64,000 nucleotides of DNA from Thiomicrorhabdus lithotrophica. Its GTDB lineage: Bacteria > Pseudomonadota > Gammaproteobacteria > Thiomicrospirales > Thiomicrospiraceae. Below the pieces are notes generated by a model. It saw only the letters and a program-made list of their open reading frames with translations. It was not told where the DNA came from and did no database searches. A program made the position numbers and the translations under genes. Numbering within the stretch: the first letter of the stretch is position 1; each line of letters opens with the position of its first letter. The DNA is taken from NCBI RefSeq assembly GCF_029201445.1, contig NZ_CP102381.1, forward strand, positions 1,674,001-1,738,000. The letters run 5' to 3'. Below, one piece after another: positions 46,074 to 54,594 of this stretch.

Positions 46074-46343
46074 ATGAAAGTCTCAGTTGAAATCAGCATG
46101 TACCCATTAAAAGAAGCGTACTGCCAACCGATTATTGATTTTATTGATTGTCTTGAGAAAAAACCCGATGTAAGCATTCAACGCAACAGTATGTCTACTC
46201 ATATTTATGGAGACTACCGTAATGTAATGGATACTTTAGATTCAGAAATGCTGAATGTTTTAGAGCAGATTCCTGAAACCGTTTTTGTGATTAAACTGAT
46301 TGGAACCAATCGAGAAAAGGCTGTGATTGATGCTTGCGGATAG
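46074..46343 (+). CDS. Thiamin-binding-family small protein, copy 2
   Basis: The 89-residue protein is a paralog of the one at 45154: KVSVEISMYPLKEAYCQPII, RNSMSTHIYGDY and ETVFVIKLIG match motif by motif. A C-terminal tail (NREKAVIDACG) is extra. AGGAG lies seven bases before the ATG. It overlaps the following pnuC-type gene by 14 bases, so it is probably coupled to the transporter. Confidence 0.88.
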   Translation: MKVSVEISMYPLKEAYCQPIIDFIDCLEKKPDVSIQRNSMSTHIYGDYRNVMDTLDSEMLNVLEQIPETVFVIKLIGTNREKAVIDACG

Positions 46344-46947
46344 TCAATTAATTACTGATATTTTCAATGCCTTTTTGGCTCAATCCGGTTGGGAATGGCT
46401 TGGAGCCTCTTTAGGTATTTTGTATGTTATTTTGGCCGCAAAAGAATCTATTTGGTGCTGGCCTGCAGCTTTTGCCAGTACGCTCATTTATACCGTGCTT
46501 TTTTGGGAAGGCCAACTTCCTATGCAAGCGATATTGAATTTTTACTATATGGGTATGGCTGTTTATGGTTTTACTCTTTGGCAAAAATCGAAGACTGAAT
46601 CCAATGACATCGTCATTAGCACAAGACCCTTTAAGTTTCATGCTATTTACATCTTAGCAGGCCTGGTAACTTCTTTATTAATTGGATATTACCTTTCAAC
46701 CCTATATGAAGCACGCCTACCGTATTTAGATGCATTGGTTATGGTTTTTTCCGTAATGACTACTGTTCTTATGGCTCGTAAGGTCATGGAAAACTGGCTA
46801 TATTGGATTGTGATTGATGCTTTTGCCATCGCGCTCTATTGGCAAACAGGGTTCTATGTGACGATTGTTATGTTTTTAGTTTATCTGGTGCTTGCTGTTT
46901 ACGGATACCGCAACTGGAAGAAACTGTCTACTCAACAATCTAATTAA
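46330..46947 (+). CDS. PnuC/PnuT-family vitamin transporter
   Basis: The 205-residue inner-membrane protein has seven hydrophobic segments and PnuC landmarks: WEWLGASLGILYVILAAKES, WCWPAAFASTLIYTVLF, NFYYMGMAVYGFTLW and, near the end, YRNWKK. PnuC proteins carry nicotinamide riboside, while PnuT forms in TPP-regulated operons carry thiamin; context favours thiamin. The ATG at 46330 is preferred over a TTG just upstream. A near copy of the palindrome is inside the gene. Confidence 0.9.
   Translation: MLADSQLITDIFNAFLAQSGWEWLGASLGILYVILAAKESIWCWPAAFASTLIYTVLFWEGQLPMQAILNFYYMGMAVYGFTLWQKSKTESNDIVISTRPFKFHAIYILAGLVTSLLIGYYLSTLYEARLPYLDALVMVFSVMTTVLMARKVMENWLYWIVIDAFAIALYWQTGFYVTIVMFLVYLVLAVYGYRNWKKLSTQQSN
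46656..46667. repeat. Iterated palindrome, near copy inside the pnuC-type gene
   Basis: AGCAGGCCTGGT, one mismatch, read as Ala-Gly-Leu-Val. Confidence 0.7.
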
Positions 46948-46962
46948 GTAAATCTGGAATCA

Positions 46963-46999
46963 AAAAACCGTGCTTTTTAGTCATCAAAAAAGCATGGTT
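46963..46999 (-). terminator. Terminator overlapping the end of the phosphotransferase gene
   Basis: AACCATGCTTTTT and its partner AAAAAGCACGGTT (one G-U) pair on the minus strand, followed by TTTTTT. The stem includes the stop codon region of the gene at 46977. Confidence 0.7.
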
Positions 47000-47948
47000 G
47001 ACTCATCCACTTTTCAATATCACTTTCACCTAATGCATTGATTAAAAAGAACAATACTCTATATACATTTCTAACCTTTGCAACTGTAGGCACTCTCAAA
47101 TTATTTGCCCCGGCTTCTTCATAAGCTTTTTTAAATATTGTTAACTGCTGAGTAGTAAGCAGGTATTCGAGAATGACAAAATCTAGTTCAATCGGTGCAA
47201 ATACAAAGGCATCTAAATCAAATACACCAACTAACTCTCCCTCTATTTGAGAGAATTGGTCCCAACGTAAATCCATCATCAGTGGCACTATTTTTTGTAT
47301 CGTTAGATCACTCGTATTTTTCACTGCCTCTATCACCCAAGGAGATTGAGCCAACTCGTCTGATACCAGGGTTTGAATTGTTAACAAAATATCTCTCTGC
47401 CAAGCTTTTGAGTCATATATTAAGCCCTGTTCTGCTTCAGAGTTTGCGACTATAGACCCCATTCTGATAACTGGCTGGCTATGCATTTCAGCTAAGAACT
47501 TTGCTAACTGTTTCACTAAAGAATCAGCAACCCCTGTAGCCTCAATCAATTCCCCATAAATCTTCTCTAAAACCAATGCGCAATGAGTTTGACCAACCAA
47601 TACATCACAAACCTGAGGAATTTTTAAATCGGTTAACGTATCGATAAATGTGTAAGTGGCTTTAGCGTCTCGATATGAATTACAGATAGAACGCTTAAAC
47701 AGTAAATTCATTCCTTGCCAAAACGAACTTGGATCGGATACTTGATGAGACTTAATAACATAATTTATAAGTTTTGAACTATCTTCAAAACAAACACCTT
47801 GTATTTCCCACACATCACTACTGCTATCATCGAACAGGCCTGGTAACTTCTTAACTTTTGAAATATTTTCATACCGTTTTAAAACGGTCTTATCGAAAGA
47901 ATCAAAGGGTTGTTGGGTCAATAGTGGGTTATTTATAAAGTCAGTCAA
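46977..47948 (-). CDS. Phosphotransferase-like protein (APH/choline kinase fold), divergent
   Basis: The 323-residue cytosolic protein resembles aminoglycoside-phosphotransferase-like kinases in the region ADSLVKQLAKFLAEMHSQPV, and again at LRWDQF...GVFDLDAFVFAPIELDF. The usual catalytic HGDxxxxN motif is replaced by MDLRWDQF, while the following metal-binding Asp is kept in FDLDAF, so catalysis is uncertain. It is convergent with the thiamin cluster; a thiamin-kinase-like role is possible but unsupported. A near copy of the palindrome lies near its N-terminus. Confidence 0.7.
   Translation of the reverse strand: MTDFINNPLLTQQPFDSFDKTVLKRYENISKVKKLPGLFDDSSSDVWEIQGVCFEDSSKLINYVIKSHQVSDPSSFWQGMNLLFKRSICNSYRDAKATYTFIDTLTDLKIPQVCDVLVGQTHCALVLEKIYGELIEATGVADSLVKQLAKFLAEMHSQPVIRMGSIVANSEAEQGLIYDSKAWQRDILLTIQTLVSDELAQSPWVIEAVKNTSDLTIQKIVPLMMDLRWDQFSQIEGELVGVFDLDAFVFAPIELDFVILEYLLTTQQLTIFKKAYEEAGANNLRVPTVAKVRNVYRVLFFLINALGESDIEKWMSQPCFFDD
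47833..47844. repeat. Iterated palindrome, near copy inside phosphotransferase gene
   Basis: AACAGGCCTGGT, one mismatch; reads Pro-Gly-Leu-Phe on the coding strand. Confidence 0.7.
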
Positions 47949-48074
47949 AACTTAATCAAATCCATAATAAATTGAGTCGGGTAATCATACCGAGTTCATA
48001 CTTAAATTTCTAACAATATGTTGAAATACACGCCATACAAAGACACCGAACTTAACAAGTTTGCTAACAAAGCA

Positions 48075-48103
48075 TTTATAAAATATGTGTAATTGGATAT
48101 AAT
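48075..48103 (+). promoter_or_regulatory. Candidate promoter of the pcm-like gene
   Basis: A perfect TATAAT at 48098-48103 lies 17 bases after TTTATA, which matches the -35 consensus at four of six positions. Confidence 0.4.
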
Positions 48104-48188
48104 CATGCGATTAAAATTTTGTGGTGTCTTCTTGATAGCCTGTAAACCCACATAATACGTCAAGAATTGAAGTAAAAAGGATATAAAA

Positions 48189-48836
48189 ATGAATCTAGAT
48201 CAAGCGCGCTTTTTCATGGTAGAACAGCAAATCCGCCCTTGGGATGTACTAGATCCCAAAATTCTTGATTTATTAATGGATATTCCGCGCCACCAATTTG
48301 TGGAAGCTGGGAATGAAGAGCTCGCTTATTCTGATATTGAACTGCCTATTGGTCAAAACCAAAGTATGATGCACCCTAAGGTTGAGGGTCGTCTACTTCA
48401 AGCTTTAGATATCGATGAAAATGACACCGTATTAGAAATTGGTACGGGTTCAGGTTATCTAACCGCTTTATTGGCTAACCTCGGTAAAACAGTAACTACC
48501 ATTGAAATTCATGAAGAAATTCAAGAGATCGCTAAAACACGTCTTGAAAGTTATAAAAACATTGAATTTGTAACAGGTGATGGTGCTAATGGTTGGAATG
48601 ATGGTCAAGAGTATGACGCAATCATCTTAACGGGTTCTGTGGAAATCGTTCCTCAATCATTCAAAGAACAACTCAAATTAGGCGGTCGTCTTGCAGTAGT
48701 AACAGGACAAGCACCGGCCATGACTGCACAAGTGATTACCCGTATTAGTAATCAAGAATGGGAAACAGAGACCCTGTTTGAGACCAACCTAGCACCTCTT
48801 GAAAATGCCTCTATAACTAATCATTTTACATTTTAA
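48189..48836 (+). CDS. Protein-L-isoaspartate O-methyltransferase family protein
   Basis: The 215-residue protein matches the Pcm family: MVEQQIRPWDVLDPKILDL, IPRHQFVEAG, SMMHPKVEGRLLQAL, and the SAM motif VLEIGTGSGYLTALLA. The NQSMMHP segment departs from the usual GQTISQP, as in the divergent group often encoded near tolC in proteobacteria, so true isoaspartate repair activity is uncertain. AAAAGGA precedes the ATG. It is a single-gene unit with its own terminator. Confidence 0.9.
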   Translation: MNLDQARFFMVEQQIRPWDVLDPKILDLLMDIPRHQFVEAGNEELAYSDIELPIGQNQSMMHPKVEGRLLQALDIDENDTVLEIGTGSGYLTALLANLGKTVTTIEIHEEIQEIAKTRLESYKNIEFVTGDGANGWNDGQEYDAIILTGSVEIVPQSFKEQLKLGGRLAVVTGQAPAMTAQVITRISNQEWETETLFETNLAPLENASITNHFTF

Positions 48837-48873
48837 GGGCATGCTAAGTAGCCGTTTACTAAATTAAAGATAG

Positions 48874-48900
48874 AGGCTGGCTTCCAATTGCTAGCCTTTT
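48874..48900 (+). terminator. Intrinsic terminator after the pcm-like gene
   Basis: AGGCTGGC and GCTAGCCT form an 8-bp stem (one G-U) followed by four T. Confidence 0.75.
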
Positions 48901-49123
48901 AAAAGATCTCTACCCCTCTACGTACTTTAAGCAATTAATTAAGTAAATCATCAGAAATTTACTGTAAACTTACCCTATTGCAGTATAAAACCTCATAAGT
49001 TTTTTTATACCCTTATCAATAAAATGTTTTGAATTCAAAAAACATACCTAAACCAATACAATACGTCCAACGCATAAGTTCACCTTATGCAGTCATAACC
49101 ATATTAATAGTAAGGAAATTCAC

Positions 49124-50581
49124 ATGGATTTGATTAGCCTCTATCCTACTTGGTACGAACCGATGGTCGGTTCTGGCTGGGTAGTAGCACTAATCGCAAC
49201 CTTTCATGTTCTTGCCTCCCACACTTCTGTGGGTGCGGCCATGTTATTTGCGTATCTTTCACACAAAGCTTACCGCGAAGATCGTGACGATCTTCTAGAA
49301 TTCGTCAAGAAATACGGTCTCTTCTTAATGGTGTTTACCTACGTAGCCGGCTCTATCACAGGCCCTGGTATTTGGTATTCAACCACTGTAGCAAGCCCTA
49401 ACGGTATTGGTGCTCTTATACATTCTTTTGTATGGAAATGGGCTACTGAGTGGGTCTTCTTCGTAATCGAAGTTGTTGGTGTATATATGATTGTTTACCT
49501 TGTTGGTAAGGTAGATAAAAGAACTCACATGAAAATCTCTTTAATATTTGGTATTGCCTCTTTTGCAACCATGATTATTATCGTCGGTATTCTGTCTTTC
49601 ATGATGATGCCTGGTAAAGAAGCTTGGTTTAATGATGGTGGATACTTAAATGGTTTCTACGGAACGAATACATTCATCCAGACAGGTATGCGTGTTGCAT
49701 TCATGTTCACAATGACTGCGGTTGTTGGTGGTATTGTAATTGCCGGCATTAAAGACCCAGCCTTCAAAAAAGAGATGGCACGTAAACTGGGTTGGTTAGG
49801 GATTATCTCAACACTGACTGGTGCAGCTCTATTCCAGTGGTATATCACTGCAGTACCTGATCAAGCATTACTGGTAATGGAAAACCGTTTACCGGCTTAT
49901 TTTGGACCAAGCATCATGATTGTGTTAGCTGGTACCCTATCTTATTTCATCGTAACGATGCTTAAGCCAAAAATAATTGTTGAAAGTTTTGCGGGTGCAA
50001 TGGCTATAATCATACTGGTTGCAGGTTTATGGCCTGAAGAAACGGCTCGTGAATCGATGCGTAAACCATATGTTGCTGGTCAATACGTATACTCGAACCA
50101 AGTAATTGGTCGAGATGTACCAGGAATGGGAATTAAATCAGATCTACCTACTATTGAAAAAGTCGGTATTTTAAAAGCACATCCATTTACTCCTGAACAC
50201 TTAAAAACAGTAAATGCAGGCAACAAAATCCAAGCTGGTGAATATATCACTATGGTTTATTGTTCAAACTGCCACTCACCAAGTAAAACAGGAATCCGCC
50301 CTCTTCACCGTTACTTCCCTGATGGCGTAACAGAAGAACGTATGCAAAAGTATGTTAAGGGTGTTCTAACAACCGGTAATATCGCTTACATGCCAAAAAT
50401 GCCAATGTTAGATTCTGAAATTGAAGCTATTTCTGCCTATCTGGTTATGAATAATGACGGTGGCCAAAAAGCAATTACAGCCGCCATTCAACAAGAAGTA
50501 GATAACCGTAATCGCGCTTTAGCAGAAAAAAACGCAACGGATAAAGTTGCTGCGCTTGAAATCTCACAGGAGGTGAAATAA
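49124..50581 (+). CDS. Cytochrome bd subunit I (CydA)-like protein with C-terminal cytochrome c domain
   Basis: The 485-residue protein has about eight membrane helices (residues 15-330). The first contains ATFHVLASHTSVG, with His28 at the place of the CydA haem-b ligand, and WATEWVFFVIEVV carries two Glu like the paired E99/E107 of CydA. A periplasmic tail holds one c-type haem site, CSNCH (380-384), with a later MPKMPML as likely sixth-ligand region. No CydA Q-loop is evident. It is the first gene of a six-gene operon with flavocytochrome c. It may be an oxygen reductase or an electron-transfer subunit. Confidence 0.7.
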   Translation: MDLISLYPTWYEPMVGSGWVVALIATFHVLASHTSVGAAMLFAYLSHKAYREDRDDLLEFVKKYGLFLMVFTYVAGSITGPGIWYSTTVASPNGIGALIHSFVWKWATEWVFFVIEVVGVYMIVYLVGKVDKRTHMKISLIFGIASFATMIIIVGILSFMMMPGKEAWFNDGGYLNGFYGTNTFIQTGMRVAFMFTMTAVVGGIVIAGIKDPAFKKEMARKLGWLGIISTLTGAALFQWYITAVPDQALLVMENRLPAYFGPSIMIVLAGTLSYFIVTMLKPKIIVESFAGAMAIIILVAGLWPEETARESMRKPYVAGQYVYSNQVIGRDVPGMGIKSDLPTIEKVGILKAHPFTPEHLKTVNAGNKIQAGEYITMVYCSNCHSPSKTGIRPLHRYFPDGVTEERMQKYVKGVLTTGNIAYMPKMPMLDSEIEAISAYLVMNNDGGQKAITAAIQQEVDNRNRALAEKNATDKVAALEISQEVK

Positions 50582-51828
50582 TGGATGCTTCACAAGTTGC
50601 TCAAGTAACTGACATGATGTACGCCTTACGCAACCCTGCAGGTGTACCAACTTATCCAATTATCTTCATTGGTTTAGGTGTTTTAACTTTTGCCCTACAT
50701 ATTCTTTTTGTACAGCTTATGTTAGGCACTTCAGCCATTACGATTTTTGGTGCTTTTAAAGACGATGCGAAGTGGCGTCGTCTTGCTGCTGCTATGCTTG
50801 AAATTTCGAAGGTTTCAGTATCAGTAGCGATTGTAATTGGGGTTGCCCCGTTACTGTTTGTACAGGTTGTCTATGACCCACACTGGTACACGTCAAACGT
50901 ATTATCAGCAAATTGGGTAATTGGTTTTATCATTATATTAATCTTTGCTTATTGGGCTATGTATGCTTATTACTTCATGAATAGCAAAGAGAAAGATAAA
51001 ACTAAAGAACCTAAAGGCAAAATATGGATGTTAGTCAGCCTAGCGCTAATGCTAGTAGTTGGTTTCATTATGCACAGCTTAACCTCACAAATTCTGCACC
51101 CAGAATTATGGAAAGAGTGGTACTTACAAAACGGCGTACTTGATTACTCAGGTTCTAAATTACATGCTAATAACCTTTGGCGCTTTGCTTTCTTTATCAG
51201 CATGGCTATTCCTGTAACAGGTGGCATGCTCGTAACTTACCGTCGTTTTAAAATGGTTCGTGAAGATGCTGATCATGAATACCTAAACTGGGCTGCTAGT
51301 GTTGGTAAAAAATGGATCAAAGTAGGTTCTGTTATCTCTGCCGCTTTATATGTAGCATGGATGTTAACCATTCCTGAAACAGCTGGTGATTTTGCAACCT
51401 CTTTCTGGGGCATTATTGGTGGTGTAATGGTTCTATTCTATGCGATTTGGGCACAAGTACGCCTTAATGGTGAAGCGATGTTCTGTAGCTATATGGCTCT
51501 ACCAATGGCACTAGTTATTGGTTTGGTTGTCGCAATCTCTCGTGAGATGTTGCGTTATGGAATTCTTGATGGCTTCTTTGGTTACGACTTTATGGACTAT
51601 AAAATCGTAATGGACTGGTATTCAACTGGTATGTTTTTCTTAACCTTTGCCATTGTTGGTGGTTCAGTTTTAGCTTACTACCTCACCATTGCATGGAAGG
51701 TCGGTCAAACCGTTGGTGTTTATACACCAAGTCCGTTTGTTAACCGTCTTGGAACGATTGCTCTTTGGATACTAGCCATTTGGACACTGCAATTCTTCGT
51801 AGTTGGTTTCTACGTTTGGGCGCAATAG
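50581..51828 (+). CDS. Second integral membrane subunit of the bd-like complex
   Basis: The 415-residue protein has eight or nine membrane helices. The first is GVLTFALHILFVQLMLGTSA, again with a His at the position of a haem ligand, and others follow, including LEISKVSVSVAIVIGV and NWVIGFIIILIFAYWAMYAYYF. It has no cytochrome c motif. It looks like a distant paralog of the N-terminal part of the upstream protein rather than CydB; homology should be tested. The start overlaps the upstream stop (TAATG), so equal amounts are made. Confidence 0.65.
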   Translation: MDASQVAQVTDMMYALRNPAGVPTYPIIFIGLGVLTFALHILFVQLMLGTSAITIFGAFKDDAKWRRLAAAMLEISKVSVSVAIVIGVAPLLFVQVVYDPHWYTSNVLSANWVIGFIIILIFAYWAMYAYYFMNSKEKDKTKEPKGKIWMLVSLALMLVVGFIMHSLTSQILHPELWKEWYLQNGVLDYSGSKLHANNLWRFAFFISMAIPVTGGMLVTYRRFKMVREDADHEYLNWAASVGKKWIKVGSVISAALYVAWMLTIPETAGDFATSFWGIIGGVMVLFYAIWAQVRLNGEAMFCSYMALPMALVIGLVVAISREMLRYGILDGFFGYDFMDYKIVMDWYSTGMFFLTFAIVGGSVLAYYLTIAWKVGQTVGVYTPSPFVNRLGTIALWILAIWTLQFFVVGFYVWAQ

Positions 51829-51834
51829 GAGAAT

Positions 51835-52212
51835 ATGATGAAAACAAAATTATTAATTAGCGCCTTTGCCCTTACGCTTGCACAACCAGTATTAGCCGAA
51901 GGTCAAAACCCAATTGCTACTGGTGCAGCAATGGCATGGCAGTGTGCTCCTTGTCACGGAACAAATGGACAAGAATTTTTAGAAGCAATGCCTCCATTAG
52001 CAGGTATGCCTGTAGAGCAATTTACTAAAGCGATGATTGCTTATCGTGAAGGTACGCGCCCTGCCATTATTATGGACCGCGTTGCACGTGGTTTTACAGA
52101 TGCTGAAATTGATGCCATGGCAGTATGGTTTGAAAAACAACCGCTTAAGCAGTGGGAAAACACGAGCTTAAATGAAGCCCAAAAGGTAAATTCGACAGGA
52201 GGTCAAAAATGA
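51835..52212 (+). CDS. Monohaem cytochrome c (FccA-like)
   Basis: The 125-residue protein has a signal peptide (MKTKLLISAFALTLAQPVLA) and one haem site, CAPCH (residues 37-41), with the usual GTNGQ following and a likely Met ligand in MPPLAGMP or later. It resembles the small cytochrome subunit of flavocytochrome c sulfide dehydrogenase. Its stop overlaps the start of the flavoprotein gene (ATGA), as for partner subunits. Confidence 0.85.
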   Translation: MMKTKLLISAFALTLAQPVLAEGQNPIATGAAMAWQCAPCHGTNGQEFLEAMPPLAGMPVEQFTKAMIAYREGTRPAIIMDRVARGFTDAEIDAMAVWFEKQPLKQWENTSLNEAQKVNSTGGQK

Positions 52213-53540
52213 GCCAGTTAGAAAATAAAACTTTTGATCAAAAAATCACGCGACGTGACTTAATCAAAGTATTTGGTGCTGCTGCTGTTGCAGGAACAGG
52301 TATCTTTGGCGCTAGCTCAAAAGCCTTCGCAAAATCTGCAGCACATGTTGTGGTTTTAGGTGGTGGTGTTGGTGGATCCACTTTTGCCAAATACCTACGT
52401 TTTGCCGATCCTGATGTAAAAATCACCATTATCGAACAAGAGCCTGAGTACATCACTTGCTTAAGAAGTAATGATGTTATTGTGGGTATGCACACTTTAG
52501 ATGAACTAACATTCAATCTAAATACCGTAAGTTCAAAATACAATATCAATGTCATTATTGATAAAGTCATCGGTGCAGATTTTGATAAGAAAACCGTGCG
52601 AACTGCAAAAGGTGAAACGGTTTCTTACGATAAATTAGTTGTGTCTCCAGGTATTGATTTCAAGTTTGAAGACTATGAAGGTTATGATGCTGAATTGGCT
52701 GCGGGTGACTTCCCTCACGCTTATAAAGCTGGACCACAAACACTTAAACTTAGAGAACAACTGCTTGCTATGCCGCAAGGTGGGACAGCCATTATTGCGA
52801 CTCCGCAAAACCCTTTTCGTTGCCCTCCCGGGCCATACGAAAGAGCCTCATTTTTTGCAGAGCATTTTAAAAAGCACAATCCAACCGCTAAGTTAATCGT
52901 GCTTGATCCTAAAGACCGCTTCACTAAAGATGGTCCTTTTAAAAAGGCATGGGAACGTTTATACGGATATAAAACGGATAACGCATTAATTGAATGGGTT
53001 TCAGGTTCTGATGGTGGTCGTGTTGTACGTCTAGATGCTGCAAACAAAATGGTTGAAACGGATGGCGGTGATTTTAAAGCTGACTTAATCAATATCATTC
53101 CTAATCAACGTGCTGGTGTATTGGCTCAAAAACTGGGTTTAACTAATGCTTCTGGCTGGTGCCCTATTGAACGCAATACTATGGAATCTTCTCTTCATAA
53201 AGAAGTCTATGTATTGGGTGATAGTTCTATTGCTGATGCAATGCCCAAATCAGGGTATTCTGCAAACTCACAGGCTAAAGTTTGTGCTCAAGCCGTTGCA
53301 GATACTCTAAAAGGTCAAAACCCGGGCAAAGCGATTTACTCAAACGTATGTTATAGCTTAGCGGGAGAAAACTATGGTGTTTCAATAGCCGCTATTTATG
53401 AGGTACGTGATGGCTTGATTAAACCAAAAGGTAAATCTGCAGGTGTTTCACCTATTACAGATAAAACTGCACAACCTATTCTAGAAGCCGTTTACCAAAA
53501 GAACTGGCAGCGTGAATTTGTTAAAGATGTGTTCTCTTAA
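52209..53540 (+). CDS. fccB: Flavocytochrome c sulfide dehydrogenase, flavoprotein subunit
   Basis: The 443-residue periplasmic FAD protein oxidises sulfide. It has a twin-arginine signal (TRRDLIKVFGAAAVAG), the FAD-binding VVVLGGGVGGSTFAKYLR, and the redox cysteines of FccB: Cys205 in NPFRCPPGPYERAS and Cys318 in SGWCPIERNTMESS. The C-terminal region contains VYVLGDSSIADAMPKSGYSA, typical of the FAD-binding end. Tat export fits folding with bound FAD before transport. It is coupled to the preceding cytochrome. Confidence 0.95.
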   Translation: MSQLENKTFDQKITRRDLIKVFGAAAVAGTGIFGASSKAFAKSAAHVVVLGGGVGGSTFAKYLRFADPDVKITIIEQEPEYITCLRSNDVIVGMHTLDELTFNLNTVSSKYNINVIIDKVIGADFDKKTVRTAKGETVSYDKLVVSPGIDFKFEDYEGYDAELAAGDFPHAYKAGPQTLKLREQLLAMPQGGTAIIATPQNPFRCPPGPYERASFFAEHFKKHNPTAKLIVLDPKDRFTKDGPFKKAWERLYGYKTDNALIEWVSGSDGGRVVRLDAANKMVETDGGDFKADLINIIPNQRAGVLAQKLGLTNASGWCPIERNTMESSLHKEVYVLGDSSIADAMPKSGYSANSQAKVCAQAVADTLKGQNPGKAIYSNVCYSLAGENYGVSIAAIYEVRDGLIKPKGKSAGVSPITDKTAQPILEAVYQKNWQREFVKDVFS

Positions 53541-53563
53541 TTAAAAGTAGTGAGGAAAAAGAT

Positions 53564-54268
53564 ATGTTAAAACAGACTTTATTAGTCACTGCTTTAATTG
53601 GTACAACACTTGCCAGCAGTGCGGCCTTTTCAGGTCACGGTGAAAAACCACATGCCACGCCATGGTCTAACTTTGCTTTAGAAAATAAAATCAAAGCGAT
53701 GCCTAAAGGAGATGCTTTAAAAGGCCAAAAAGTTCATGAACAGATGATGTGTAACGCTTGTCATGGTGAAAAGGGTGAATCGCCTTCACGTAACTACGCT
53801 TCTTTAAATGGCCAAACAGCAGAATACACCACCAAGATGATGTTAGATTATCGTGATGGTCGTCGCTGGGAAGACTATAAACAAGCCAATATTATGGTGA
53901 AACTTGCCAAAGCAATGGACGACCAACAAATTGCGGATGTTGCAGCATTTTATGCTAGCAACCCATCTACAGTTTGGGATATTGAAACTCAACCGGTTAC
54001 TGCAAAGATTGATCGTTTAGTGCGCAAGGGTGATGTTAGCCGTATGATTGTTCCATGTGCTTCATGCCATGGCGCCCACGGAGAAGGTAAAGGGATTACT
54101 CCGGCTATTGCTGGACAAGTCCCAGAATACTTTGTTCGTACAATGAAAGCCTACCAAACTAAGCATCGTAAAAATGATGTTGCAGAAGGTATGGCACAAT
54201 TTACCCATGACTTAACAAGCGATGAAATCCAAGCTCTAGCGGATTACTACGCAACGTTAAATAAGTAA
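53564..54268 (+). CDS. Dihaem cytochrome c (c4-like)
   Basis: The 234-residue protein has a signal peptide (about residues 1-22) and two haem motifs, CNACH (63-67) and CASCH (165-169), one per domain, as in cytochrome c4. Both domains contain MPKGDALKGQ- or KGDVSRM-type leads and MMLDYRDGRRW / TMKAYQTKHRK helices. It probably shuttles electrons between flavocytochrome c and a terminal oxidase. It belongs to the operon, 23 bases after fccB. Confidence 0.9.
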   Translation: MLKQTLLVTALIGTTLASSAAFSGHGEKPHATPWSNFALENKIKAMPKGDALKGQKVHEQMMCNACHGEKGESPSRNYASLNGQTAEYTTKMMLDYRDGRRWEDYKQANIMVKLAKAMDDQQIADVAAFYASNPSTVWDIETQPVTAKIDRLVRKGDVSRMIVPCASCHGAHGEGKGITPAIAGQVPEYFVRTMKAYQTKHRKNDVAEGMAQFTHDLTSDEIQALADYYATLNK

Positions 54269-54278
54269 GGAGACAAAC

Positions 54279-54377
54279 ATGAACGGAATTAAAGCCATTA
54301 TTTGGGGTCTAATTTTAACGTTTGGCTCTATTGCGTTAATGTGGTGGTTAAGTACCATCACAGTTGTTGCGGTTTAA
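54279..54377 (+). CDS. 32-residue membrane peptide (CydX/CbdX-like)
   Basis: An AAGGAG ribosome site lies seven bases before an ATG that opens a 32-codon frame, MNGIKAIIWGLILTFGSIAL and then a MWWLSTITVVAV end. It has a single membrane helix and an N-terminal WG-like motif, similar in size and shape to CydX/CbdX, the small subunits of bd oxidases. It ends the operon just before a terminator. Confidence 0.6.
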   Translation: MNGIKAIIWGLILTFGSIALMWWLSTITVVAV

Positions 54378-54418
54378 ATTAATTTAAACTTGCCTCAACA
54401 AGACTCTCCTAAAAGTCG

Positions 54419-54451
54419 CCTCTCAGAACAACTGTTTTGAGAGGTTTTTTT
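54419..54451 (+). terminator. Intrinsic terminator of the bd-like/flavocytochrome operon
   Basis: CCTCTCA and TGAGAGG form a 7-bp stem with a 12-base loop, followed by seven T. Confidence 0.9.
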
Positions 54452-54594
54452 GATTATAACCCTTGATAAAACCTTATTTATCATAATGTTATTAAACTAT
54501 TTTTTATATAAACTTATTTTTCAAATAAATGCGTCTGTATAAAAAATGGTTTACATCAGCTAAATAGATAACGATTTACACACATGAGAATCCT

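Noticed and set aside
46977-47948. Thiamin kinase completing the thiamin cluster
   Set aside because: It is on the opposite strand, has its own terminator and lacks the standard kinase motif; proximity alone is not enough.
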